From Streptomyces curacoi (GTDB lineage: Bacteria > Actinomycetota > Actinomycetes > Streptomycetales > Streptomycetaceae): DNA of 64,000 nt. The notes under the pieces were generated by a model that was given only the letters and a program-made list of their open reading frames with translations, made no database searches and had not been told where the DNA came from. This document shows, in pieces, positions 18,711-25,741 of this stretch (position 1 is its first letter; every line of letters starts with the position of its first letter). Location: contig NZ_KQ947988.1 in NCBI RefSeq assembly GCF_001513975.1, forward strand, positions 434,001-498,000, in the 5' to 3' direction. The translations under genes were made by a program, and so were the position numbers.

Positions 18711-19919
18711 ATGCCCGCAGATCTCGCCGTCATCGGACTCGGCCCGTACGGCCTGCCCCTGGCACAGGCCGCCGTGGCCGCCGGCATCGCCACGCTCGGT
18801 TACCGGACCGGGCCCGAGGCCGCCTCTCTCAGTCCCGCCGAACTGCGCCGGATGCTCTCGGGGGGCTTCCGGCACGCCACCAGCCCCGCCGAGCTCGGCC
18901 GCGTGCGCACCGCCGTCATCTGCGCACCGACCCCGGCCGGTGCGGACGGCGGGCTCGACCTGAGCCAGGTGGAGGCCGCCGCCCGCACCCTGGCCGCACG
19001 ACTGCGCCCGCACACCACCGTCATCCTGGAGTCGCCCGTACTGCCGGGCACCACGGAGAACATCCTGCGGCCCCTCCTGGAAGAGGGCTCGGGACTGCGT
19101 GCCGGCCGCGACTTCCACCTGGCCTACTCCCCCAGCCGAGTCGACCCCGGCAACCGCGCCTTCACACCGGCCAACACCCCCAAGGTGATCGGCGGCTTCA
19201 CACCCGCGTGCACCGAGTCGGCCGCGGCCTTCTACGGCCGCCTCACCGACAAGGTGGTACGCGCGCGTGGACTGCGCGAGGCGGAGACCGTGCAGGTGCT
19301 GGAGACCAACTTCCGGCACGTCAACATCGCGCTCGTCAATGAAATGGCCGTCCTCTGCCACGACATGGGCGTCGACCTGTGGGACGTCATCCGCTGCGCG
19401 GAGACCAAACCGTTCGGCTTCCATGCCTTCCGTCCCGGCCCCGGCGTCGGCGGCCACGCCGTCCCGCAGGACCTGACCGCCCACGCGGGCCGCACCCTGC
19501 GGATGGTCGAGCTGGCCCAGCAGGTCAACAGCCAGATGCCCCGGTACGTCGTCCAGCGCGCCGCCACCCTCCTCAACGAGCACGGCAAGTCGGCCCGGGG
19601 CGCCCGCGTGCTGCTGCTCGGTGTCACCTACAAGCCCGACCTCGCCGACCAGCAGTCCACGCCCGCCCAGGAGGTCGCGATCCGCCTGCTGGAGCTGGGC
19701 GCCTGCATCAGCTATCACGACCCGTACGTCCCGTCCTGGAGCGTCCTGGAGCGTCCAGTGCCGCGCGCGGACGCCCTGTACGAGGCTGTTGCGGAGGCCG
19801 ACCTGACGATTCTGCTTCAGCAGCATCGGACGTATGACTTGCAGGGGCTGTCGGTGAAGGCACAGCTGTTGCTGGACACGCGGGGGGCGGCGCCTACGGG
19901 GGCGGCGCATCGGTTGTGA
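18711..19919 (+). CDS. UDP-glucose/GDP-mannose dehydrogenase family protein lacking the catalytic cysteine
   Basis: Nucleotide-sugar dehydrogenase fold of 402 residues, most like UDP-N-acetylmannosamine dehydrogenase (WecC-type). The NAD-binding motif G9-L-G-P-Y-G14, SPSRVDPGN, ETNFRHVNIALVNE and the C-terminal LLLGVTYKPDLADQQ are all in place. The signature GGHCxPxD, whose cysteine forms the thiohemiacetal in the second oxidation, reads GGHAVPQD here: Ala250 (codon GCC at 19458-19460) replaces the cysteine. It may therefore stop at the aldehyde, act as a different dehydrogenase, or be non-catalytic. ATG 18711 with GGAAGG upstream is chosen over a TTG at 18690. No polysaccharide gene cluster surrounds it. 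Confidence 0.82.
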   Translation: MPADLAVIGLGPYGLPLAQAAVAAGIATLGYRTGPEAASLSPAELRRMLSGGFRHATSPAELGRVRTAVICAPTPAGADGGLDLSQVEAAARTLAARLRPHTTVILESPVLPGTTENILRPLLEEGSGLRAGRDFHLAYSPSRVDPGNRAFTPANTPKVIGGFTPACTESAAAFYGRLTDKVVRARGLREAETVQVLETNFRHVNIALVNEMAVLCHDMGVDLWDVIRCAETKPFGFHAFRPGPGVGGHAVPQDLTAHAGRTLRMVELAQQVNSQMPRYVVQRAATLLNEHGKSARGARVLLLGVTYKPDLADQQSTPAQEVAIRLLELGACISYHDPYVPSWSVLERPVPRADALYEAVAEADLTILLQQHRTYDLQGLSVKAQLLLDTRGAAPTGAAHRL

Positions 19920-19993
19920 CAGGGGGCGCGTGGGCGGGGCGGGCACCCGGGGCTGGTGGCATGCGGGGCGCGGCGCGGGTACCTTACGGAGAC

Positions 19994-20089
19994 AGGTGGA
20001 GCCCACCGCAGCGGGTACTGCGGCAGGCTCCTGGATGGATCACGGAGTGTCCGCCCCTAGTTGCCTTGGGGGCGGCCGCTCACCATCCG
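19994..20089. repeat. double-hairpin direct repeat, copy 1
   Basis: First of two 96-bp copies with a 102-bp period. Hairpin 1: GGAGCC-ca-CCGCAG pairs with CTGCGG-ca-GGCTCC around a six-base loop. Hairpin 2: GGATGG, GAGTG and CCGCCCC pair with GGGGCGG, CGCTC and CCATCC, with a small bulge. The four differences from copy 2 all fall in the two apical loops; the stems are identical. Confidence 0.88.
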
Positions 20090-20095
20090 CCAACA

Positions 20096-20191
20096 AGGTG
20101 GAGCCCACCGCAGCGGCTACTGCGGCAGGCTCCTGGATGGATCACGGAGTGTCCGCCCCTAGGTCGCTTGGGGGCGGCCGCTCACCATCCG
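20096..20191. repeat. double-hairpin direct repeat, copy 2
   Basis: Second 96-bp copy, six bases after the first. Stems are unchanged; loop 1 reads CGGCTA instead of CGGGTA, and loop 2 differs at three positions. The end of a possible minus-strand small reading frame (20182-20277) lies inside the outer arm of hairpin 2. It could be a structured RNA element, a REP/BIME-like mobile repeat or a transcription barrier between convergent genes. Confidence 0.88.
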
Positions 20192-20277
20192 AAAATTCGC
20201 AAGATCCACCTCCTCCGGCACTTCACCGTCCACAGACGGATCCGGTCCCAGCGGGTGGGCTTGCGGTGGCGACCCAT
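20182..20277 (-). CDS. possible 31-residue basic peptide
   Basis: A short frame starting ATG at 20277, preceded by GGAAGGGGG six bases upstream, and encoding a peptide that begins MGRHRKPTRW, is rich in Arg and Trp and ends RIFGW. Its stop lies in the outer stem arm of repeat copy 2. The strong ribosome-binding site is the main support. There is no family recognition and the coding status is uncertain. Confidence 0.3.
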   Translation of the reverse strand: MGRHRKPTRWDRIRLWTVKCRRRWILRIFGW

Positions 20278-20513
20278 CGGCGCCCCCTTCCACGACACCG
20301 CCCAGTAGCCCGGTGGACGGTCCGTCGGAATCGGGCCGGGCCCCGAGGGCGGGGTCCGGACCAGGTCCTTGGAAGGGGGCGCTCCAGCAACCCGGGGCGC
20401 CGATACGGACGTTATCGCTGTCAGGCCGGCTGACCAGGCCGTATCCGCCTCGAACGCAACCACGCGCCCCCGCGCCACGCCACACGCCCCGCGTGGCGCC
20501 CACGGCATGCGAA

Positions 20514-20544
20514 GGGGCCGGTCGCCTCACAGGCGACCGGCCCC
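20514..20544 (-). terminator. guaB3 terminator hairpin
   Basis: GGGGCCGGTCGCCT and AGGCGACCGGCCCC form a perfect 14-bp stem with a three-base loop, 17 bp downstream of the guaB3 stop. There is no U-run, as is usual in Streptomyces. Confidence 0.85.
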
Positions 20545-20560
20545 CATCACGCCGTACGGA

Positions 20561-21685
20561 CTACCGCATGTGCTGCGAGTCCGCCACCGTGACCTCGACC
20601 CGCTGGAACTCCTTCAGCTCGCTGTACCCGGTCGTAGCCATGGCCCGCCGCAGCGCACCGAAGAAGTTCATCGAACCGTCGGGAGTGTGCGACGGCCCCG
20701 TCAGCACCTCCTCGATCGTGCCGACCGTCCCCAGGTGGACCTTCTTGCCGCGCGGCAGCTCCTCGTTGACGGCCTCCATGCCCCAGTGGTGGCCCTTGCC
20801 CGGCGCGTCCGTGGCGCGGGCGAGCGGGGAGCCCATCATCACGGCGTCCGCGCCGCAGGCGATCGCCTTGGGCAGGTCGCCGGACCAGCCGACGCCACCG
20901 TCCGCGATCACGTGCACGTACCGGCCGCCGGACTCGTCCATGTAGTCACGGCGGGCCGCCGCCACGTCAGCGACCGCCGTGGCCATCGGGACCCGGATGC
21001 CCAGCACGTTGCGCGTGGTGTGCGCGGCGCCGCCGCCGAAGCCGACCAGGACGCCCGCCGCGCCGGTGCGCATCAGGTGCAGGGCCGCGGTGTAGGTGGC
21101 GCAGCCGCCGACGATCACCGGGACGTCGAGCTCGTAGATGAACTGCTTCAGGTTCAGCGGCTCGTGCGAGGACGAGACGTGCTCCGCGGAGACCGTCGTG
21201 CCGCGGATGACGAAGATGTCCACGCCCGCGTCGACGACCGCCTTGGAGAACTGCGCGGTGCGCTGCGGGGAGAGCGCGGCGGCCGTGACCACGCCGGAGT
21301 CGCGCACCTCCTTGATGCGGGCGCCGATCAGCTCCTCCTTGATGGGAGCGGCGTAGATCTCCTGGAGCCGGCGCGTGGCGGCCTCGGTGGGCAGCTCGGC
21401 GATCTCGTCGAGGAGCGGCTGCGGGTCCTCGTACCGCGTCCACAGCCCTTCGAGGTTCAGCACGCCGAGGCCGCCGAGCTCGCCGATGCGGATCGCGGTG
21501 GCCGGGGAGACGACCGAGTCCATGGGGGCGGCCAGGAACGGCAGCTCGAAGCGGTAGGCGTCGATCTGCCAGGCGATCGAGACCTCCTTCGGGTCCCGCG
21601 TACGACGGCTCGGGACGACGGCGATGTCGTCGAAGGCGTACGCCCGGCGGCCGCGCTTGCCGCGCCCGATCTCGATCTCAGTCAC
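20561..21685 (-). CDS. guaB3: GuaB3 family IMP dehydrogenase-related protein
   Basis: A 374-residue TIM-barrel protein of the IMP dehydrogenase/GMP reductase superfamily lacking CBS domains, as in the actinobacterial GuaB3 group. It begins with TEIEIGRGKRGRRAYAFDDIAVVPSRRTRDP. Phosphate-binding glycine segments (VGGCATYTAALHLM, GVGWSGDLPKAIACGADAVMMGSPLA) are visible. From family knowledge GuaB3 contributes to IMP/GMP interconversion (GMP reductase activity has been reported for some members). GTG 21685 is chosen because GGAAAGG lies eight bases upstream; the frame extends further upstream through the guaB2 terminator. It follows guaB2 on the same strand but is separated by a strong terminator hairpin. 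Confidence 0.92.
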   Translation of the reverse strand: MTEIEIGRGKRGRRAYAFDDIAVVPSRRTRDPKEVSIAWQIDAYRFELPFLAAPMDSVVSPATAIRIGELGGLGVLNLEGLWTRYEDPQPLLDEIAELPTEAATRRLQEIYAAPIKEELIGARIKEVRDSGVVTAAALSPQRTAQFSKAVVDAGVDIFVIRGTTVSAEHVSSSHEPLNLKQFIYELDVPVIVGGCATYTAALHLMRTGAAGVLVGFGGGAAHTTRNVLGIRVPMATAVADVAAARRDYMDESGGRYVHVIADGGVGWSGDLPKAIACGADAVMMGSPLARATDAPGKGHHWGMEAVNEELPRGKKVHLGTVGTIEEVLTGPSHTPDGSMNFFGALRRAMATTGYSELKEFQRVEVTVADSQHMR

Positions 21686-21745
21686 GTCTGTGGCCTTTCC
21701 CTGATGCGTTTCAGCGTCTTCCAGTATCGCCGACGGGTACGACAA

Positions 21746-21774
21746 GGGCGGCCCCGGATGCTCCGGGGCCGCCC
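21746..21774 (-). terminator. guaB2 terminator hairpin
   Basis: GGGCGGCCCCGGA and TCCGGGGCCGCCC pair perfectly over 13 bp with a TGC loop, 28 bp after the guaB2 stop. It sits between guaB2 and guaB3, so the two genes may be transcribed separately. Confidence 0.85.
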
Positions 21775-21801
21775 TCGGTACGGCTCACGCGCGCGTGCGC
21801 G

Positions 21802-23304
21802 TCACTTGCTGCTGTAGTTCGGCGCCTCGACCGTCATCTGGATGTCGTGCGGGTGGCTCTCCTTGAGGCCCGCCGAGGTGATGCGCACGAAGCGGCCCTT
21901 GGACTCCATCTCCTCGATGGTGGCGGCGCCCACGTAGCCCATGGTCTGGCGCAAACCGCCGACGAGCTGGTGCAGCACGTTGGCCAGCGGGCCGCGGTAG
22001 GGCACCTGGCCCTCGACACCCTCGGGGACGAGCTTGTCGTCGGAGGCGACCTCCGCCTGGAAGTAGCGGTCCTTGGAGTACGACCTGCCCTGGCCGCGGG
22101 ACTGCATCGCGCCGAGCGAGCCCATGCCGCGGTACGACTTGAACTGCTTGCCGTTGATGAACAGCAGCTCGCCCGGGGACTCCTCACAGCCGGCGAGGAG
22201 GCTGCCCAGCATCACGGTGTCGGCGCCGGCGGCCAGCGCCTTGCCGATGTCGCCGGAGTACTGCAGGCCGCCGTCGCCGATCACGGGGATGCCGGCCGGA
22301 CGGGCCGCGAGGGAGGCCTCGTAGATGGCGGTGACCTGCGGGACACCGATACCGGCGACCACGCGGGTGGTGCAGATCGAGCCCGGGCCCACACCGACCT
22401 TGATGCCGTCGACGCCGGCGTCGATGAGTGCCTGGGCGCCGTCGCGGGTGGCGACGTTGCCGCCGATCACGTCGACGTCCACGCTCGACTTGATCTTCGA
22501 CATCCAGCTGAGGGCGTTGCTGTTGTGGCCGTGCGAGGTGTCGACGACCAGGAAGTCCACGCCGGCCGCGGCGAGCGCCTGGGCGCGCTCCAGCGCCTCG
22601 GGGCTGGCGCCGACGGCGGCACCGACGAGGAGGCGGCCCTCGGCGTCCTTGGCGGCGTTGGGGTACTTCTCGGCCTTGACGAAGTCCTTGACGGTGATGA
22701 GGCCCTTGAGGACGCCCGCGTCGTCGACCAGCGGCAGCTTCTCGATCTTGTGCTTGCGCAGCAGCTCCATGGCCTCGACGCCGGAGATGCCCACCTTGCC
22801 GGTGACCAGCGGCATCGGCGTCATGACCTCGCGCACCTGACGGGAGCGGTCCGTCTCGAAGGCCATGTCACGGTTGGTGACGATGCCGAGCAGCTTGCCG
22901 GCCGGGTCGGTGACCGGGACGCCGCTGATGCGGAACTTGGCGCACAGGGCGTCCGCCTCGGCGAGCGTCGCCTCCGGGTGCACCGTGATCGGGTCGGTGA
23001 CCATGCCGGACTCGGACCGCTTCACGAGGTCGACCTGGTTGACCTGGTCCTCGACGGAGAGGTTGCGGTGCAGCACACCGACGCCGCCCAGCCGGGCCAT
23101 GGCGATCGCCATCCGGGACTCGGTGACCTTGTCCATGGCGGCGGACAGCAGGGGGATGTTGACCCGGACATTGCGGGAGATGCGGGACGAGGTGTCGACC
23201 GCGTTGGGGAGCACCTCGGATGCGCCCGGCAGCAGCAGCACGTCGTCGTAGGTCAGCCCGAGGGTTGCGAATTTGTCGGGCACTCCGTCGACGTTGGCAG
23301 TCAT
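21802..23304 (-). CDS. guaB: inosine-5'-monophosphate dehydrogenase
   Basis: Catalyses the NAD-dependent oxidation of IMP to XMP, the committed step of GMP synthesis. It has 500 residues with the normal layout: N-terminal barrel start (LTYDDVLLLPGASEVLPN), paired CBS domains (about 95-215), the catalytic loop GPGSICTTR with its active-site cysteine, the phosphate-binding GDGGLQYSGDIGKALAAGAD and the mobile flap YRGMGSLGAMQSRGQGRSYSKDRY. The ATG is preceded by GGGGAAGG. It is located between guaB3 and an ECF sigma gene, as in M. tuberculosis (guaB2). Promoter elements should lie in 23305-23457, where no further gene is visible. Confidence 0.96.
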   Translation of the reverse strand: MTANVDGVPDKFATLGLTYDDVLLLPGASEVLPNAVDTSSRISRNVRVNIPLLSAAMDKVTESRMAIAMARLGGVGVLHRNLSVEDQVNQVDLVKRSESGMVTDPITVHPEATLAEADALCAKFRISGVPVTDPAGKLLGIVTNRDMAFETDRSRQVREVMTPMPLVTGKVGISGVEAMELLRKHKIEKLPLVDDAGVLKGLITVKDFVKAEKYPNAAKDAEGRLLVGAAVGASPEALERAQALAAAGVDFLVVDTSHGHNSNALSWMSKIKSSVDVDVIGGNVATRDGAQALIDAGVDGIKVGVGPGSICTTRVVAGIGVPQVTAIYEASLAARPAGIPVIGDGGLQYSGDIGKALAAGADTVMLGSLLAGCEESPGELLFINGKQFKSYRGMGSLGAMQSRGQGRSYSKDRYFQAEVASDDKLVPEGVEGQVPYRGPLANVLHQLVGGLRQTMGYVGAATIEEMESKGRFVRITSAGLKESHPHDIQMTVEAPNYSSK

Positions 23305-23457
23305 GACACCTTCCCCAAATGGCCTTGATCGGTGCGGATGTCCATGCTAACGGGAAGCATGGCTCACTCATTCCACGGTTCTGGGTGACTTCGGGCTTCG
23401 TATGTTCGTACGGAACCGGGGGGTCACCTGTTCATCCGGGGGCGCCCCAAGGGGGCG

Positions 23458-24135
23458 TCACTGCTCGGCCAGCGCGCGCAGCCTGCTCAGCGCCCTGTGC
23501 TGGGCAACCCGCACAGCACCGGGTGACATTCCCAACATCTGACCCGTCTCCTCGGCCGTCAGCCCCACCGCGATCCTCAGCAGCAACAGCTCCCGCTGGT
23601 TCTCGGGCAGGTTGGCCAGCAGTTTCTTGGCCCACTCGGCGTCGCTGCTCAGCAGCGCCCGCTCCTCCGGGCCGAGGGAGTCGTCCGGGCGTTCCGGCAT
23701 CTCGTCGGACGGGACTGCCGTGGATCCCGGATGCCGCATGGCCGCCCGTTGCAGGTCCGCCACCTTGTGCGCGGCGATGGCGAAGACGAACGCCTCGAAG
23801 GGGCGGCCGGTGTCCTTGTAGCGCGGCAGCGCGAGGAGGACGGCGACGCACACCTCCTGGGCGAGGTCCTCCACGAAGTGGCGGGCGTCGCCCGGAAGGC
23901 GGGACAACCGGGTCCGGCAGTAGCGCAGGGCCAGGGGGTGGACATGCGCGAGCAGATCGTGCGTGGCCTGCTCGTCCCCGTCCACGGCGCGATGGACGAG
24001 CGCACCGATCGCCCCTGCGGCTTGGGCCGCCTCGTCGTCGCGCATCGGTCCATGGTGCCTTGCGGCCGTGCGGTCCGTGGCATCGCGCCCGATGTTGTGC
24101 ACCGAAGCGTTATGAGCAGGTGCGCCGGCACTCAT
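23458..24135 (-). CDS. ECF RNA polymerase sigma factor, SigD-like
   Basis: Sigma-70 family factor of 225 residues. Region 2 is seen in DLAQEVCVAVLLALPRYKDTGRPFEAFVFAIAAHKVADLQR and region 4 in LPENQRELLLLRIAVGLTAEETGQMLGMSPGAVRVAQHRALSRLR. The N-terminal 45 residues ahead of region 2 are variable and the start is uncertain; ATG 24135 follows GGGGAGGGCGCAGG, while ATG near MRDDEAAQAA is an alternative. By position (beside guaB2 and near the WhiB gene) it corresponds to M. tuberculosis sigD. I believe it also corresponds to the Streptomyces factor ShbA that drives hrdB, but the sequence alone cannot prove that. No anti-sigma gene lies next to it, unlike sigD-rsdA. Confidence 0.88.
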   Translation of the reverse strand: MSAGAPAHNASVHNIGRDATDRTAARHHGPMRDDEAAQAAGAIGALVHRAVDGDEQATHDLLAHVHPLALRYCRTRLSRLPGDARHFVEDLAQEVCVAVLLALPRYKDTGRPFEAFVFAIAAHKVADLQRAAMRHPGSTAVPSDEMPERPDDSLGPEERALLSSDAEWAKKLLANLPENQRELLLLRIAVGLTAEETGQMLGMSPGAVRVAQHRALSRLRALAEQ

Positions 24136-24297
24136 CCCCTGCGCCCTCCCCTTCCGCTCGACCGACTCGTCCCCGAGAGACTCCACATCTCAAGGATGCG
24201 GCATCCGCGCCGAAACGAGCAGCGGGCACCCGACGGGCCGCCTTGCCACCCCCGCTCACCTTGCGGTACGCGCGCCGGCCGGCCCTTGGAAAAGCAG

Positions 24298-24323
24298 CCC
24301 CGCCCGCCGCACGGCAGGCGGGG
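24298..24323 (-). terminator. bldM terminator hairpin
   Basis: An 11-bp stem (CCCCGCCTGCC against GGCGGGCGGGG on the minus strand, one G-T pair) with a four-base loop, beginning 26 bp after the bldM stop. It separates bldM from the sigma factor gene. Confidence 0.7.
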
Positions 24324-24349
24324 ATCCCCGTGCCCCCGCTGAGGCCCAC

Positions 24350-24961
24350 CTACCGGACCAGGCCCCACCGGAAGCCGAGCGCCACCGCGTGCGCCCGGTC
24401 CGAGGCGCCGAGCTTCTTGAACAGGCGTCGGGCGTGCGTCTTGACGGTGTCCTCGGAGAGGAACAGCTCGCGGCCGATCTCGGCGTTGGAGCGGCCGTGG
24501 CTCATGCCCTCCAGCACCTGGATCTCACGCGCGGTGAGCGTCGGCGCGGCGCCCATCTCGGCGGAGCGCAGCCGGCGCGGGGCGAGCCGCCAGGTGGGGT
24601 CGGCGAGGGCCTGCGTGACGGTGGCGCGCAGCTCGGCGCGCGAGGCGTCCTTGTGCAGATAGCCGCGGGCACCCGCGGCGACCGCGAGGGCCACGCCGTC
24701 CAGGTCCTCGGCGACGGTGAGCATGATGATGCGCGCACCGGGGTCGGCGGACAGCAGCCGCCGCACGGTCTCGACGCCGCCCAGGCCGGGCATGCGTACG
24801 TCCATCAGAATCAGGTCCGAGCGGTCGGCGCCCCAGCGGCGGAGGACTTCCTCGCCGTTGGCCGCCGTCGTCACACGCTCGACGCCGGGCACGGTCGCGA
24901 CCGCGCGGCGGAGCGCCTCTCGGGCAAGCGGGGAGTCGTCGCAGACGAGGACGGATGTCAT
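24350..24961 (-). CDS. bldM: BldM developmental response regulator
   Basis: Orphan, atypical response regulator needed for aerial growth and sporulation in Streptomyces. It has 203 residues. The receiver domain (about 1-120) has the acidic pair in LVCDDSP and the usual phospho-site in LILMDVRMPG (D54), which is known not to be used for phosphorylation in BldM. A LuxR-type HTH follows (about 140-200, LTAREIQVLEGMSHGRSNAEIGRELFLSEDTVKTHARRLFKKLG). From family knowledge BldM binds DNA as a homodimer or as a heterodimer with WhiI. The sequence agrees with the remembered S. coelicolor protein over its length. ATG 24961 has GGAGGG upstream. It is divergent from whiD across 381 bp, with a sigma-BldN promoter. 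Confidence 0.96.
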   Translation of the reverse strand: MTSVLVCDDSPLAREALRRAVATVPGVERVTTAANGEEVLRRWGADRSDLILMDVRMPGLGGVETVRRLLSADPGARIIMLTVAEDLDGVALAVAAGARGYLHKDASRAELRATVTQALADPTWRLAPRRLRSAEMGAAPTLTAREIQVLEGMSHGRSNAEIGRELFLSEDTVKTHARRLFKKLGASDRAHAVALGFRWGLVR

Positions 24962-25342
24962 GGCCGCCCTCCGCAGCTGATGCACGTCACCTTGAGCCTC
25001 CAGGCTGGTACGAAATCGTCACCTGTGCGGTCGACCGTCTCGGACACCTGCCCGAGCGCTTGTTCTTTCAACCGCCTCCGCCCTCTCAACGACGGTCACT
25101 CGAAAGAGTTACGGGGCTGTGTGCCATCTTCGGCACTCTACGTGAGGGGGTGGACACGGGGCAGACATGCACGACGGACCCTCAATGTTTCATCACAACC
25201 CATGCCCCATTCAGCCCTTTTTCTTCCCGTTTGTTGGCGTTTGGGGCTAGATTCGCAATGAGTCATATTTTCATCTCCTTAGATCGTAGATGTACGGTCG
25301 TAGACACCGTATCCGCCCAGAACGGCTACAAGGGGTCACGCA
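24962..25342. promoter_or_regulatory. bldM-whiD divergent intergenic region
   Basis: A 381-bp gap between divergent developmental genes. It contains the BldN-type promoter for bldM (25086-25113), a relatively AT-rich patch (25195-25300) upstream of whiD and the whiD ribosome-binding site AAGGGG. The whiD promoter could not be assigned with confidence. Confidence 0.7.
25086..25113 (-). promoter_or_regulatory. sigma-BldN-dependent promoter of bldM
   Basis: On the minus strand CGTAAC (25108-25113) and CGTTGA (25086-25091) are separated by exactly 16 bases, matching the known BldN consensus CGTAAC-N16-CGTTGA. It lies about 125 bp upstream of the bldM ATG. This fits the known BldN control of bldM. 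Confidence 0.85.
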
Positions 25343-25672
25343 ATGGCAGATTTCTCCCGCCTTCCCGGACCGAACGCGGACCTGTGGGACTGGCAGCTGC
25401 TGGCTGCATGTCGCGGGGTGGACAGCTCCCTCTTCTTTCATCCGGAGGGTGAGCGCGGTGCGGCTCGGAGTGCTCGAGAGAACTCGGCCAAGGAGGTCTG
25501 CATGAGGTGCCCGGTGCGCGCGCAGTGCGCGGCGCACGCGCTGGCGGTACGGGAACCGTACGGCGTGTGGGGCGGCTTGACCGAGGACGAGCGCGAGGAG
25601 CTCATGGGGCGGGCACGCAACCGGCTGGTGTCGGCGTCGACGACCAGCGCGGAGGCCGGCTCGAACAGCTGA
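25343..25672 (+). CDS. whiD: WhiD, WhiB-like [4Fe-4S] regulator
   Basis: WhiB-family iron-sulfur protein needed for late sporulation and septation in Streptomyces. It has 109 residues. The four cluster cysteines are C23, C53, C56 and C62 (C-x29-C-xx-C-x5-C), followed by the family turn GVWGG (about 74-78) and a basic tail. WhiB-like proteins act by binding region 4 of the principal sigma factor; that is family knowledge. The sequence matches the remembered S. coelicolor WhiD except at the variable C-terminus. In M. tuberculosis the equivalent position holds whiB3. The following LysR gene is convergent after 69 bp. Confidence 0.96.
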   Translation: MADFSRLPGPNADLWDWQLLAACRGVDSSLFFHPEGERGAARSARENSAKEVCMRCPVRAQCAAHALAVREPYGVWGGLTEDEREELMGRARNRLVSASTTSAEAGSNS

Positions 25673-25741
25673 AGGAACGTTTCTGCAACCGGGCACGCGC
25701 ACGCGTGCCCTTACTTTTGCCAGGGGGCAGTGGCCTTGTCG

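Larger units (their letters stand above)
19920..20560. other. 641-bp convergent intergenic region with structured repeats
   Basis: Gap between the convergent nucleotide-sugar dehydrogenase and guaB3 genes. It holds two 96-bp double-hairpin repeats (19994-20191), a possible 31-codon reading frame on the minus strand (20182-20277), and the guaB3 terminator hairpin (20514-20544). Longer open frames crossing the region are repeat-containing and have no recognisable protein features. Confidence 0.7.

Noticed and set aside
19994..20191. 6C RNA motif or a CRISPR array
   Set aside because: Only two copies with a 6-bp spacer, so not CRISPR; the hairpin loops are not C-rich, so they do not fit the 6C RNA description.
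19916..20308. Plus-strand 130-codon frame crossing both 96-bp repeats
   Set aside because: Its apparent internal repeat is simply the DNA repeat (102 bp is a multiple of three); no protein features and it starts inside the preceding gene's stop region.
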